Shown in pieces: positions 1 to 8,327 of a stretch of DNA of 59,739 bases (the first letter of the stretch is position 1; each line of letters starts with the position of its first letter). The stretch lies in NCBI GenBank assembly GCA_034004685.1, contig JAVEWG010000023.1:1-59739 (forward strand). Reading direction: 5' to 3'. This DNA comes from JAEUNX01 sp034004685 (GTDB lineage: Bacteria; Pseudomonadota; Gammaproteobacteria; Burkholderiales; Rhodocyclaceae). Below the pieces are notes generated by a model. The model had not been told where the DNA came from. It ran no database searches and saw only the letters and a list, made by a program, of their open reading frames with translations. Both the position numbers and the translations under genes were made by a program.

Positions 1-357
1 CCTCAACTGGGCCAGGGTCACGCTGGTGCCGTTGATCCATGCCCGGGAGCGGCCTTCGGCCTCCACCACCCGGCGCAGCAGCAGGCAGCCGTCCTCCACC
101 GGAATGTCCTGTTCAGCCAGCCACGCCATGGCTTCAGGCGCGGAGGGGAGATCGAATTCGGCGGTGATGTCCCCCCGTTCCCGGCCCTCCCGCACCATGC
201 CCGCCTCGGCCCGCCCGCCCAGGGCCAGGCCCAGGGCGTCCAGCAAGATCGACTTGCCGGCGCCGGTCTCCCCGGTCAGGGCGCCAAAACCACCCGAGAA
301 CTCCAGCTCCAGGCGATCGACGATGACAAAGTCACGAATGGCAAGGCGGCGCAGCAT
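1..357 (-). CDS. recN: DNA repair protein RecN, N-terminal part (cut by window edge)
   Basis: RecN is an SMC-like ATPase acting in recombinational repair of double-strand breaks. The 119 visible residues begin MLRRLAIRDFVIVDRLELEF, the usual RecN opening, and contain the Walker A sequence GETGAGKS around residues 29-36. They continue with the N-terminal lobe of the ATPase head up to the window edge, so the coiled coil and the C-terminal Walker B are missing here. The gene follows nadK by 15 bp on the same strand, the common nadK-recN order in proteobacteria, and is probably co-transcribed with it. Identity is confident because of the start, the motif and the neighbour. Confidence 0.93.
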   Translation of the reverse strand, partial: MLRRLAIRDFVIVDRLELEFSGGFGALTGETGAGKSILLDALGLALGGRAEAGMVREGRERGDITAEFDLPSAPEAMAWLAEQDIPVEDGCLLLRRVVEAEGRSRAWINGTSVTLAQLR

Positions 358-372
358 GGGATTGGCGGGTGT

Positions 373-1257
373 TCAGTAGGGGCGCGGGAGGGAGCTCCAA
401 TGGAGCTTCTCCCGCAGCATGGCGAAGTAGCTGTAACCCTCGGGGTGCAGCAGGGCCACCCGATGGGCGGAACGGGCCACCCGCACCAAGTCGCCAGCCT
501 TCAGATCCACGTGTTCCTGGCCGTCGAAATGCACCCGCCCATCGTGGGGCGCCCGCAAGACCATCTCGATACGACAATCATCGGGCAGGGTCACGGGACG
601 GGCGGTCAGGGCATGGGGGCACAGGGGCACCAGGGCAATGGCGGGCACCTGGGGATGCAGGATGGGCCCGTTGGAGGACATGGCGTAGGCGGTGGAGCCC
701 GTGGGGGTGGTGACGATCATGCCGTCGGAACGCTGGGTGTAGACGAATTCGCCGTTGATGCGCACATCGAACTCGATCATGCGGCCCACATCGCCCTTAT
801 TCACCACCACGTCGTTCATGGCCAGGGTTTGGTGGATCCGCTGGCCGTCCCGCAGCACTTCCGCATCCAGGAGGCTGCGCTGTTCCTCGGCATAGCGGCC
901 GTTCAACAGGCCCTCCAGGCGCTCCACGGCGTCGTCTCGGCCGATGTCGGTCAAAAAGCCCAGGTGGCCCTGGTTGACCCCCACCAGGGGAACCGTGAAC
1001 CGGGCCAGGCGGCGAGCAGTCAAAAGCAGCGTACCATCTCCACCCAGCACGATGGCCAAGTCGGCCCCGAGGCCGATCGCTTCATAATCCTTGACCGGAA
1101 ACTGGTCTGCCACCTGGGTCGACTGGGCAGTCTGGGCCTCGACCCAAACCGCCAGCCCCCGCCCCCGGCAGAATTCGGCGATGGCCAACACTGCCGAGGC
1201 CACCTCGGGGCTCTGGTATTTGCCCACGAGGGCGACGGTTCGGAACTGGCGGCTCAT
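373..1257 (-). CDS. nadK: NAD kinase
   Basis: Phosphorylates NAD to NADP in the cytoplasm. The 294-residue product has the normal family length. It shows the diagnostic GGDGT motif at residues 72-76, which contributes the active site, and the downstream block MNDVVVNKGDVGRM with the conserved Asn-Asp pair of the NAD-binding domain. A later TPTGSTAYAMSSNGP stretch is also typical of the family. It is divergent from hrcA and lies just upstream of recN. No regulatory site for it is obvious in the 120-bp divergent region. Confidence 0.96.
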   Translation of the reverse strand: MSRQFRTVALVGKYQSPEVASAVLAIAEFCRGRGLAVWVEAQTAQSTQVADQFPVKDYEAIGLGADLAIVLGGDGTLLLTARRLARFTVPLVGVNQGHLGFLTDIGRDDAVERLEGLLNGRYAEEQRSLLDAEVLRDGQRIHQTLAMNDVVVNKGDVGRMIEFDVRINGEFVYTQRSDGMIVTTPTGSTAYAMSSNGPILHPQVPAIALVPLCPHALTARPVTLPDDCRIEMVLRAPHDGRVHFDGQEHVDLKAGDLVRVARSAHRVALLHPEGYSYFAMLREKLHWSSLPRPY

Positions 1258-1325
1258 GGGCCGGATTAAACCACAAGTCCCCCGCCCTTACGACGCGGGG
1301 CCACAGCGCTGAAACGGCCCACCCT

Positions 1326-1353
1326 TTGCACCATCGGCCGACTTACTTAGAAT
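1326..1353 (+). promoter_or_regulatory. Predicted sigma-70 promoter for hrcA
   Basis: A TTGCAC box at 1326-1331 and a TAGAAT box at 1348-1353 are separated by 16 bp, 27 bp ahead of the hrcA ATG. Both boxes differ from consensus by one or two bases. No CIRCE inverted repeat (TTAGCACTC-N9-GAGTGCTAA) is visible here, so hrcA does not look autoregulated through a CIRCE. This is a motif-based prediction only. Confidence 0.45.
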
Positions 1354-1379
1354 CGACCCGTCAGTCCAACCTGTCCGCC

Positions 1380-2420
1380 ATGCATCCCCTCGACGCCCGC
1401 TCCCGCATCCTGCTCAAGACCCTGGTGGAACGCTACATCGCCGACGGCCAGCCCGTGGGCTCCCGGGCCCTGTCCCGCTTCTCTGGCCTGGAACTTTCAC
1501 CGGCCACGGTCCGCAACGTCATGTCGGACCTGGAGGAAATGGGTTTCATCTCCAGCCCCCACACTTCCGCAGGACGCATTCCCACGCCCCTGGGCTACCG
1601 CTTTTTCGTCGACACCCTGCTTACCGCCCAGCCCATGGCCAGCCTCCAGCTGGAGGCGCTTTCCGGCCAGATGCGCGGCCAGCTTCAACCCGACCAGCCC
1701 CAGCGCCTGATCAACTCGGCCTCCCAGCTCCTTTCCCAACTCACCCACTTCGCCGGGGTGGTGGTGGCGCCCCGCAAGGAAGCGGTGCGGATTCGCCAGA
1801 TCGAGTTCATCAGCCTGTCGGAAACCCGCATCCTGCTGATCATCGTGACCACCGCCGGCGACGTGCAGAACCGCATACTCCTGACCCGCCGGCCCTACAG
1901 CCCCGCCGAACTGGTGACCGCCGCCAACTATCTGAACCAGAATTTCGCCGGCTTCGATTTCGGCGATATCCGCCCGCGCATCCAGGCGGAGCTGGCCCAG
2001 ATCCAGAGTGACATGACCGAACTCATGTCCGCCGCCATCGAGGCCGGCAGCGAAGCGGTGGATGACACTGCCGCCAGCTGCGTGCTCTCCGGTGAAACCA
2101 ACCTGCTGGACGTGGAGGATCTGTCTTCCAACATGACCCACCTGCGGGAGCTCTTCAAGCTCTTCGAGCAGAAGACCGGCCTCATGCAGCTGCTGGATGT
2201 GTCCCACCGGGCCGAAGGGGTCCAGATCTTCATCGGCGGCGAGTCGGGCCTCCAGCCCCTGGACAACTGCAGCGTGGTCGCCGCCCCTTATGAGGTCCAG
2301 GGGGTGGTGGTCGGCTCGGTGGGGGTCATCGGACCTACCCGGATGGCTTACGAACGGGTCATCCCCATCGTGGACATCACCGCCCGGCTGCTTTCCAGCG
2401 CCCTGTCCGCCCATTCCTGA
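1380..2420 (+). CDS. hrcA: Heat-inducible transcription repressor HrcA
   Basis: HrcA represses class I heat-shock genes by binding CIRCE operators with help from GroEL. The 346-residue protein starts at MHPLDARSRILLKTLVERYI. An in-frame upstream start at 1326 would add 18 unlike residues and would fall inside the predicted promoter, so it is rejected. The N-terminal winged helix includes GSRALSRFSGLELSPATVRN, followed by the conserved SSPHTSAGRIPTPLGYRFFVD segment and the GAF-like domain. hemH follows 25 bp downstream, and grpE-dnaK-dnaJ lie 5 kb away rather than adjacent. Confidence 0.95.
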   Translation: MHPLDARSRILLKTLVERYIADGQPVGSRALSRFSGLELSPATVRNVMSDLEEMGFISSPHTSAGRIPTPLGYRFFVDTLLTAQPMASLQLEALSGQMRGQLQPDQPQRLINSASQLLSQLTHFAGVVVAPRKEAVRIRQIEFISLSETRILLIIVTTAGDVQNRILLTRRPYSPAELVTAANYLNQNFAGFDFGDIRPRIQAELAQIQSDMTELMSAAIEAGSEAVDDTAASCVLSGETNLLDVEDLSSNMTHLRELFKLFEQKTGLMQLLDVSHRAEGVQIFIGGESGLQPLDNCSVVAAPYEVQGVVVGSVGVIGPTRMAYERVIPIVDITARLLSSALSAHS

Positions 2421-2445
2421 TCGCCAGGGCACACAAGGAAACCCC

Positions 2446-3543
2446 ATGGCCCGTTACTGGCCCGAACCGCCGTTCAAGCACGGACAGCCCGCCCGCACCG
2501 GCCTGCTCCTGGTGAATCTGGGCACCCCCGCCGCCCCCACGGCGGCGGCCCTGCGCCCCTATCTGCGGGAATTCCTGTCCGACCCCCGGGTGGTGGAAAT
2601 CCCCCGGGCCCTGTGGTGGCCCATCCTCCACGGCATCATCCTGCCCCTGCGCCCGGGCAAGTCGGCCAAGAAATATGCCGCCATCTGGATGCCCGAGGGT
2701 TCCCCCCTACAAGTCCATACCGAACGCCAGACCAAACTGGTGAAGGGACGGCTGGGGCAGCTGGGTCATGACGAACTGGTGGTGGACTGGGCCATGCGCT
2801 ACGGCGCGCCCTCCATCGAATCCAGGCTCCAGGCCCTGAAGGCGGCTGGCTGCACCCGCATTCTGGTGCTGCCCCTGTATCCCCAGTTCGCCGCCAGCAC
2901 CACCGCCAGCGTGATGGACGAGGTGGCCCGCTGCCTGACCCACTGGCGCAACCTGCCCGAACTGCGCTTTGTCCGGAGCTTTCACGACGCCCCGGGCTAC
3001 ATCGCCGCCCTGGAATCCCAGGTGCGGACGCACTGGATGAAGCACGGCCAGGGAGACCTCCTGGTGATGAGCTTTCACGGCACCCCAAGGCGCTCCCTGG
3101 AGTTGGGGGACCCCTACCACTGCGAATGCCAGAAGACTGCCCGCCTGCTGGCCGAGGCCCTGGGCCTGCCCCCGGAGCGCTGGAAAATCACCTTCCAGTC
3201 CCGCTTCGGCAAGGCCGAATGGCTCCAGCCCTACACCCAGCCCACTCTGGAAAGCCTGGCCCGCAACGGGCTGGGGAAGGTGGACCTGATCTGCCCGGGC
3301 TTCGCCGCCGACTGCCTGGAAACCCTCGAGGAGATCGCCCTGGAGTGCAAACAGGCCTTCCTGGGGGCCGGCGGTCAGATTTTTCAGTACATCCCCTGCC
3401 TCAACGAGCGGCCTGACTGGATCGACGCCCTCTCCGGCATTGCCCGCCAGCATCTGGGCAACTGGCTTGAACTCCCCGCCATCAGCGCCCCAGCCCTGGC
3501 CGCCACCTCCGCCCGGGCCCAGGCTGCCGGCGCGCAACCCTGA
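2446..3543 (+). CDS. hemH: Ferrochelatase
   Basis: Inserts ferrous iron into protoporphyrin IX, the last step of protohaem synthesis. The 365-residue product contains TGLLLVNLGTP near the N-terminus, the LPLYPQFAASTTASV block, and MSFHGTPRRSLELGDPY with the conserved metal-binding histidine. It also has the family C-terminal segment VDLICPGFAADCLETLEEI. The start is the ATG after an AAGGAA ribosome site; the longer reading frame overlaps hrcA and is unlike the family. It probably shares a transcript with hrcA and the small membrane protein behind it. Confidence 0.95.
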   Translation: MARYWPEPPFKHGQPARTGLLLVNLGTPAAPTAAALRPYLREFLSDPRVVEIPRALWWPILHGIILPLRPGKSAKKYAAIWMPEGSPLQVHTERQTKLVKGRLGQLGHDELVVDWAMRYGAPSIESRLQALKAAGCTRILVLPLYPQFAASTTASVMDEVARCLTHWRNLPELRFVRSFHDAPGYIAALESQVRTHWMKHGQGDLLVMSFHGTPRRSLELGDPYHCECQKTARLLAEALGLPPERWKITFQSRFGKAEWLQPYTQPTLESLARNGLGKVDLICPGFAADCLETLEEIALECKQAFLGAGGQIFQYIPCLNERPDWIDALSGIARQHLGNWLELPAISAPALAATSARAQAAGAQP

Positions 3544-3553
3544 AAGCCCCGCC

Positions 3554-3898
3554 ATGAAACTCATCCTCCGCTGGGCCCTCAACGCCGTGGCCCTGATGCT
3601 CCTGCCGGAAATCCTCTCTGGCCTCACCGTGGATAGCTATTGGGCCGCCCTGGCCAGCGCCCTACTGCTGGGACTGGTCAATGCCCTGATCCGCCCCTTG
3701 CTGATCCTGGTGACCCTGCCCATCACCCTGCTGACCCTGGGGCTGTTCACCCTGGTCATCAACGGCCTGCTGTTCTGGCTGGTCTCCAGCCTGGTGGCGG
3801 GCTTCCAGGTAGCGGATTTCACCACGGCCTTTCTCGGAGCGCTCCTCTACAGCCTGCTCACCTGGCTGGTGAGCCTGGCCCTGGCGGACAGCCCGTAG
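3554..3898 (+). CDS. Small membrane protein, phage holin 4 superfamily (PF04020-like)
   Basis: A 114-residue protein made almost wholly of four hydrophobic helices: roughly 5-22, 27-48, 52-77 and 85-108. It contains the pattern NALIRPLLILVTLPITLLTLGLF, close to the core of the small four-helix family named after mycobacteriophage holins, here referred to by its positions near residues 35-57. These proteins are widespread chromosomal genes of unknown role and are not evidence of a prophage. It begins 10 bp after hemH, suggesting co-transcription. Function is not known. Confidence 0.75.
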   Translation: MKLILRWALNAVALMLLPEILSGLTVDSYWAALASALLLGLVNALIRPLLILVTLPITLLTLGLFTLVINGLLFWLVSSLVAGFQVADFTTAFLGALLYSLLTWLVSLALADSP

Positions 3899-3929
3899 GC
3901 AGGCTCTGAGGCAAACCGGGAAACCTGCC

Positions 3930-4487
3930 TCAAGCCGCCTTGGCGGCAAGCTCCGGCGCCGGGCTGCGCTTGCGGCCACGGCGGCGGCGGACGGCACCCG
4001 GATCGAAATCGCCATGAAGCTTCTTCAAAGCGTCGCTGCGGGCCTGAAGGGCCAGGTCAAAGGCGCCCTGGTCACCGAATTTCTTGATGGAAAACTTCAC
4101 CCGCTTGCGCCGACCGTCGGGCAAAGGCCAGGAAGCCACCCAGAACCAGCGCTGCTTTTCTTCGGGCAGATCCCGGGTTTCGGTGGCGCAATAGCGGCAC
4201 ACCCCCACCACGCCGGAGCGATTGTTGCGCTTGACGATGCTGGAATACTCCTGCATCGACAGGGGCGGATGCTGGGCCACCACTTCGTCGCGATAGGCCT
4301 TGGCCGCGGCGAAGGACTTGGCCTTACCACCCAACACCCCGTCGCTGAAATGCTTGCGGTAGATCACCCCCCGCCGCTGGATGGTTACCAGCCAACCGTG
4401 GGTGCGGCTGGTGGCGTTATCCACCCGACTGATTCCATATACGCTGCTTCGAGCCACACCTGCCGTCCTTCCCGACCCATGGGACAC
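3930..4487 (-). CDS. AP2/ERF-like DNA-binding domain protein
   Basis: A 185-residue protein with two AP2-like units. The first, around residues 17-70, reads YGISRVDNATSRTHGWLVTI followed by a basic strand and an AKAYRDEVV helix. The second, around residues 92-155, reads RSGVVGVCRY, then FWVASWPLPDGRRKRVKFSI and a helix with a basic end. The strand-strand-strand-helix pattern with conserved G-V and W positions is that of AP2 domains, best known from plant regulators and phage homing endonucleases. The C-terminus is a basic RRRRGRKR tail. It is convergent with the holin-like gene. DNA binding is inferred; no partner or target is visible. Confidence 0.6.
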   Translation of the reverse strand: MSHGSGRTAGVARSSVYGISRVDNATSRTHGWLVTIQRRGVIYRKHFSDGVLGGKAKSFAAAKAYRDEVVAQHPPLSMQEYSSIVKRNNRSGVVGVCRYCATETRDLPEEKQRWFWVASWPLPDGRRKRVKFSIKKFGDQGAFDLALQARSDALKKLHGDFDPGAVRRRRGRKRSPAPELAAKAA

Positions 4488-4619
4488 ATGCAGCGGATTT
4501 TCGGCCCCACGCCCGGAAACTTTAGAACCACGGCCCGCGGCCCCCTCCCCGTCGGCCCCCCTTGAAATCGGATGTCGCGGCCTTCATCTGAGAATCCACC
4601 ACCCCTTCTGGAGATTCCC

Positions 4620-5054
4620 GTGAGTTCCCCGATCCACCTGGTTTGTCCCCATTGCGATACCGTCAATCGCCTGCCGGCCCAGCGCCTGGCCGACGGCGCA
4701 ACCTGCGGCCGCTGCAAGAAACCCCTGTTCATCGGCGCGCCCCTGGAACTCACCGCCCCCCGCTTTGCCACCCATTGCCAGCGCGGCGACCTGCCCCTGC
4801 TGGTGGATTTCTGGGCCCCCTGGTGTGGGCCCTGCCGGGCCATGGCGCCGGCCTTTGCCGCCGCCGCAGCCCGCCTGGAACCCCTGATGCGCCTGGTCAA
4901 GATCAACACGGAAGAAGAGCCCGGCCTGGCCGCCCAGTACCAGATCCGCAGCATCCCCACCCTCGCCCTGTTCAAGGGTGGCCGGGAAGTGGCCCGCCAG
5001 GCCGGGGCCATGGACGCTGCCCGGCTGGAAGCCTGGGCCCGCGGCCAGCTCTGA
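4620..5054 (+). CDS. trxC: Thioredoxin 2 (TrxC type, zinc-binding N-terminus)
   Basis: A cytoplasmic disulfide reductase. From the GTG start the protein has 144 residues. An N-terminal zinc ribbon with CPHC and CGRC pairs precedes a thioredoxin fold whose active site WCGPC sits in FWAPWCGPCRAMAP. The cis-proline loop is SIPTL. This two-domain layout separates TrxC from TrxA. The GTG at 4620 has GGAG seven bases upstream and gives the usual N-terminus; the ATG at 4572 would add 16 proline-rich residues and is less likely. Confidence 0.88.
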   Translation: MSSPIHLVCPHCDTVNRLPAQRLADGATCGRCKKPLFIGAPLELTAPRFATHCQRGDLPLLVDFWAPWCGPCRAMAPAFAAAAARLEPLMRLVKINTEEEPGLAAQYQIRSIPTLALFKGGREVARQAGAMDAARLEAWARGQL

Positions 5055-5111
5055 GGCTCTTTGGCGCCACCTGCCGCCAAGGAGCCGGTCGCACCCCGGC
5101 GAGGCGCTCAA

Positions 5112-5151
5112 GTCCTTGATTGGTAGGACGTAAAGCCATCAACAGCCTACC
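5112..5151 (+). promoter_or_regulatory. Structured leader with two mutually exclusive stems ahead of the EF-hand gene
   Basis: GTCCT (5112-5116) can pair with AGGAC (5125-5129), while GGTAGG (5122-5127) can pair with CCTACC (5146-5151). The two stems share bases and cannot form together. Between them lies GACGTAAAGCC (5127-5137), one base from the GACGCAAAGCC core of c-di-GMP class I riboswitches. The rest of that riboswitch consensus is not recognisable, so the site may be a different cis element or chance. Confidence 0.3.
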
Positions 5152-5169
5152 CAGGGGACGGAGTCCACC

Positions 5170-6219
5170 ATGCAGATCGCCGCAGCCAGTTTGTCCATGA
5201 ACGCCCAGCACCAGGAGAGCAAGAGCCTCCAGGTGAAGGAACGGCTGGAGATGTGGGTGGGGCAGCGTGGCGCCAATTCCGCCCCGACCAACCCGACCCC
5301 GGCCACCCCGCCCCGGGTAGAGGTTTCCACGGCGGCCCGGCAGCGCCTAGAGGCCGACCAGGCAAGCGCCGTGGAGGGCACCGACGAAGACGCCACGGCG
5401 GGCGACCCGCGCCTGACCCTGCTGCGCACCTTGGTGGAATTCATGACCGGGCGGCGCATCGAAACCCTGAACATGGGAGATTTCCAGGGCCACACCGACG
5501 CCCCCCCGGCTCCACCCCAGGGCTCCTCCAGCCCCGCCCAAGGCCCCGCCGGCTATGGCGTTGCCTACGATTACAGCGCCCACTACGAAGAAACGGAATC
5601 CACCCGGTTCGCCGCCGAAGGCGAGGTGCTTACCGCCGATGGCAGCCGAATCCGGTTCGCGGTGAGCTTCCAGCTCCAGCGCAGCTACAGCGAGGATGTG
5701 AACGTCAGCCTGCGGTTGGGGGACGCGGTCAAGAAGGATCCACTGGTGCTGGACCTGCCCGGCAGCCTGGCGGGCCTCACGGGAACCCGCTTTCGCTTCG
5801 ACCTGGAAGGGGATGGCCAGGCCGAGGGCCTCTCCACCCTTTCCGGCGGCCTGGGCTATCTAGCCCTGGATACCAATGCCAATGGCCGCATCGACAACGG
5901 CACCGAGCTTTTCGGCCCCAGGAGCGGCGACGGCTTTGCCGACCTGGCTCGCCTGGACGAAGACGGCAACGGCTGGATCGACGAACAGGACAGCGCCTTT
6001 GCCCGCCTCACCGTCTGGCAGCCCGATGCCCAGGGCAAAGGCAGCCTGCAAAGCCTGACGGAGGCCGGGGTGGGAGCCCTATCCCTGGACAAGCTTGCCA
6101 CCCCCTTCGCCCTGCGCACCGCCAGCAACGAAAGCCTGGGGGACCTGCGGGCCAGCGGGGTCTATCTCATGGAAAGCGGCCAGGCCGCCAGCCTGCGCCA
6201 GATCGACGTGGCGGTATGA
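5170..6219 (+). CDS. EF-hand calcium-binding-type protein of unknown function
   Basis: A 349-residue protein with no clear signal peptide. The middle has a beta-rich region (about 130-215). Two calcium-loop sequences follow: DTNANGRIDNGTELF near residues 236-250 and DEDGNGWIDEQD near 263-274, both with the D-x-D-x-G spacing of EF-hand or dockerin-like loops. A C-terminal LGDLRASGVYL segment follows. Proteins of this layout occur in beta- and gammaproteobacteria without a defined role. The start has a GGGGACGG-type ribosome site after the structured leader. It is convergent with the kinase gene and stands as a single-gene unit. Confidence 0.6.
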   Translation: MQIAAASLSMNAQHQESKSLQVKERLEMWVGQRGANSAPTNPTPATPPRVEVSTAARQRLEADQASAVEGTDEDATAGDPRLTLLRTLVEFMTGRRIETLNMGDFQGHTDAPPAPPQGSSSPAQGPAGYGVAYDYSAHYEETESTRFAAEGEVLTADGSRIRFAVSFQLQRSYSEDVNVSLRLGDAVKKDPLVLDLPGSLAGLTGTRFRFDLEGDGQAEGLSTLSGGLGYLALDTNANGRIDNGTELFGPRSGDGFADLARLDEDGNGWIDEQDSAFARLTVWQPDAQGKGSLQSLTEAGVGALSLDKLATPFALRTASNESLGDLRASGVYLMESGQAASLRQIDVAV

Positions 6220-6238
6220 CGGGATCAGGCAGGCCGGT

Positions 6239-7624
6239 TCAATCGTCCACCAATTGCAGATCGTAGCCACTCAACTGGATGCGGCCACGTCGCGCCGACG
6301 GACCGTTCTGAGCCAATAACCGGGAAGCCGCAGCCATCCGCTTGACCACTACGGTGGTGAGGTCCCGGCGCATCTGCTCCTGCACCTCGTCGGAAGCCAG
6401 GAGCAAGGCGGCCGGGTTGATTTCCAGGAAGGTCAGCGCCCCCACCGCCACCACCGTGGCCGAGTGGCGGTGTTCCTGGCTATTGAGAAAGGCCAGTTCT
6501 CCGAAGACCTCTCCGGCCCCCAGTTCCGCCACCTGCCGCCCCTCCACCGAAACCTCCGCCACCCCTTCCAGGATGATGCCGAAGCGGGCATCCAGATCCC
6601 CTTCCCGCACCAGGGCGGTATCGTCCTCGACGCTGCGCCAACGGGAGATCCGCAGGACCTCCCACACTTCCACGTCGTCGAACTCGGTGAAAAAGGCGAG
6701 CTTCCTCAGCACCGAGAAACGGGAGGTATCCGGCGGCTGGTAATTCTCATCCACCAGCTGATAGCGCACCGCCGCCAGGTCCTTGGCGAACTCGGCGCCG
6801 TTGCGATAACGGGAGTAGAGATCCTTCTCCAGGGACTTTTTCACCACCTCATCCATCTTCTCGGGCAGATCCGGGTTGAGCTGACTCACCGGGGGAGGAT
6901 CGGCGTTGATGATCTGGTAGATCAACTGGGCCGGGTTTCTGGCCTTGAAGGGCAGGCGCCCGGTGAGGAGGTGGAACATCACCACCCCCAGGGAATACAG
7001 GTCGGTCTTCTGGTTGAGGGGATAGCCCTTGATCTGCTCCGGACTCATGTAGGCGGGCGACCCCACCCCCATGATGAAGGTGGAGTCACTCTCCACCTTC
7101 TTGTCCACGTTCAGGGCCAGGCCGAAGTCGGTGATCTTCACGTTGTCCTGGTCATCCACCAGGATGTTGGCGGGCTTGATATCCCGGTGCACGATGCCCT
7201 GCCGGTAGGCGTAATCGAGGGCCATGCAGCACTTGAAGATGATGCCGATGACCCGATGGACCGGCAGCAGGTGCTCCACGCTGCAGAATTTCTCCAGGGT
7301 CGTCCCCGGGAAATACTCCATCACCACATAGGCCAGGGTCGGCTCCACCACCACGTCATGTACCCGGATGATGCTGGGGTGATCGAGGCGGCTGGCCACG
7401 GCCCTTTCCGCCTTGAGGAGCTTGAGCAGACGCCGGTTCCACTTGGCCTCGTCCTTTGACTTGTCGTCGAAGCGCACCAGCTTAAGGGCCACCGGCACGG
7501 GATGGTCCGGCCCTTCCGCCAGGTACACCGTGGCGGTCGCGCCCCTCCCCACTTCATCGAGAATTCGGTAACTGCCGACGGTTTCTGGTATCCGGCCCAC
7601 GGGTTCCTGCCATGCCCGGCCCAC
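6239..7624 (-). CDS. Ser/Thr protein kinase with C-terminal cyclic-nucleotide-binding domain
   Basis: The 461-residue product starts with a Hanks-type kinase domain (about 18-285). It has a glycine loop VGRGATATV (25-33), ATP-binding lysine in VALKLV (48), catalytic HRDIKPAN (146-153), DFG (166-168) and a GSPAYMSPEQ activation segment. A Crp-like cyclic-nucleotide-binding domain follows (about 315-415) with VFGELAFL. No transmembrane helix is seen, so it is likely cytoplasmic. All catalytic residues are present. The direct fusion resembles eukaryotic cyclic-nucleotide-dependent kinases with domain order reversed. It lies between the EF-hand gene and grpE, transcribed away from grpE. The ligand and targets are unknown. 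Confidence 0.85.
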   Translation of the reverse strand: MGRAWQEPVGRIPETVGSYRILDEVGRGATATVYLAEGPDHPVPVALKLVRFDDKSKDEAKWNRRLLKLLKAERAVASRLDHPSIIRVHDVVVEPTLAYVVMEYFPGTTLEKFCSVEHLLPVHRVIGIIFKCCMALDYAYRQGIVHRDIKPANILVDDQDNVKITDFGLALNVDKKVESDSTFIMGVGSPAYMSPEQIKGYPLNQKTDLYSLGVVMFHLLTGRLPFKARNPAQLIYQIINADPPPVSQLNPDLPEKMDEVVKKSLEKDLYSRYRNGAEFAKDLAAVRYQLVDENYQPPDTSRFSVLRKLAFFTEFDDVEVWEVLRISRWRSVEDDTALVREGDLDARFGIILEGVAEVSVEGRQVAELGAGEVFGELAFLNSQEHRHSATVVAVGALTFLEINPAALLLASDEVQEQMRRDLTTVVVKRMAAASRLLAQNGPSARRGRIQLSGYDLQLVDD

Positions 7625-7705
7625 GGCCGGAGTTCTTGAATGGATAGCCGAGTTTACGCCCAGCCGGCCCAGTACCTACACCCCGCAAAAAAAACTCGCA
7701 GTCCC

Positions 7706-7733
7706 CTTGAAACGACAGCCAGCGCCCCCAGAT
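7706..7733 (+). promoter_or_regulatory. Predicted sigma-32 (RpoH) promoter for grpE
   Basis: CTTGAAA at 7706-7712 matches the sigma-32 -35 box, and CCCCAGAT at 7726-7733 is close to the -10 consensus CCCCATNT. The spacer is 13 bp, within the usual range. It sits 31 bp ahead of the grpE ATG. Together with the absence of a CIRCE site, this suggests RpoH rather than HrcA control of grpE-dnaK-dnaJ. Confidence 0.6.
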
Positions 7734-7763
7734 ACCCCAACAACGTTTCAGGGAGCCCATCTC

Positions 7764-8327
7764 ATGCAAGACCCGCAACAAGCCGATCTGCCACCGCCCA
7801 ACGCCGCTGACCTGGCCACTGCCCCTCCTGGGGAAGACAACGCCCACCCGGCGCCAGACGTGATGCCCAGCCTGGAGGAGTCCCTCCGCCAGGCCGAACT
7901 GAAGGCCGCCGAACATTATGACGCATGGCTGCGCGCCAAGGCGGAAGGCGAAAACATCCGCCGCCGTGCTCAGGAAGACATCACCAAGGCCTCAAAGTTT
8001 GCCGCCGAGAAATTCGCCGGCGCCATGGTGCCGGTGAAGGACAGCCTGGAAGCCGCCCTGGCGGTGGACAACCAATCCGTCGAAAAACTGCGGGAAGGGG
8101 TGGAGCTGACCTTGAAACAGCTCGCCTCAGCCTTCGAAGGGGCCGGACTCAAGGAAGAGAACCCCCAGGGCCAGAAATTCGACCCCAACCGCCACCAGGC
8201 CATCAGCGCCCTGGAAGCCGAAGGCGAGCCCAACACGGTCCTCACTGTGCTCCAGAAGGGTTACCTGCTCCACGAGCGGGTGGTCCGCCCCGCCCTGGTG
8301 GTGGTTTCCAAGGCCAAGAGCGCTTGA
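7764..8327 (+). CDS. grpE: Nucleotide exchange factor GrpE
   Basis: GrpE releases ADP from DnaK in the heat-shock chaperone cycle. The 187-residue protein has an acidic, disordered N-terminus, a long helical segment (YDAWLRAKAEGENIRRRAQE) typical of the dimerising stalk, and a C-terminal beta domain with PVKDSLEAAL and GYLLHERVVRPALVVV. The ATG at 7764 is preferred; the in-frame ATG at 7707 would overlap the predicted sigma-32 promoter. dnaK follows after 95 bp. Confidence 0.95.
   Translation: MQDPQQADLPPPNAADLATAPPGEDNAHPAPDVMPSLEESLRQAELKAAEHYDAWLRAKAEGENIRRRAQEDITKASKFAAEKFAGAMVPVKDSLEAALAVDNQSVEKLREGVELTLKQLASAFEGAGLKEENPQGQKFDPNRHQAISALEAEGEPNTVLTVLQKGYLLHERVVRPALVVVSKAKSA

Noticed and set aside
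3554..3898. Prophage signal from the holin-like gene
   Set aside because: The family is a common chromosomal membrane protein; no endolysin, integrase or structural phage gene is nearby.
3897..3930. AGGCAGG...CCTGCCT stem between the holin-like and AP2 genes
   Set aside because: The loop is long and no T tract follows on either strand, so terminator function is not supported.
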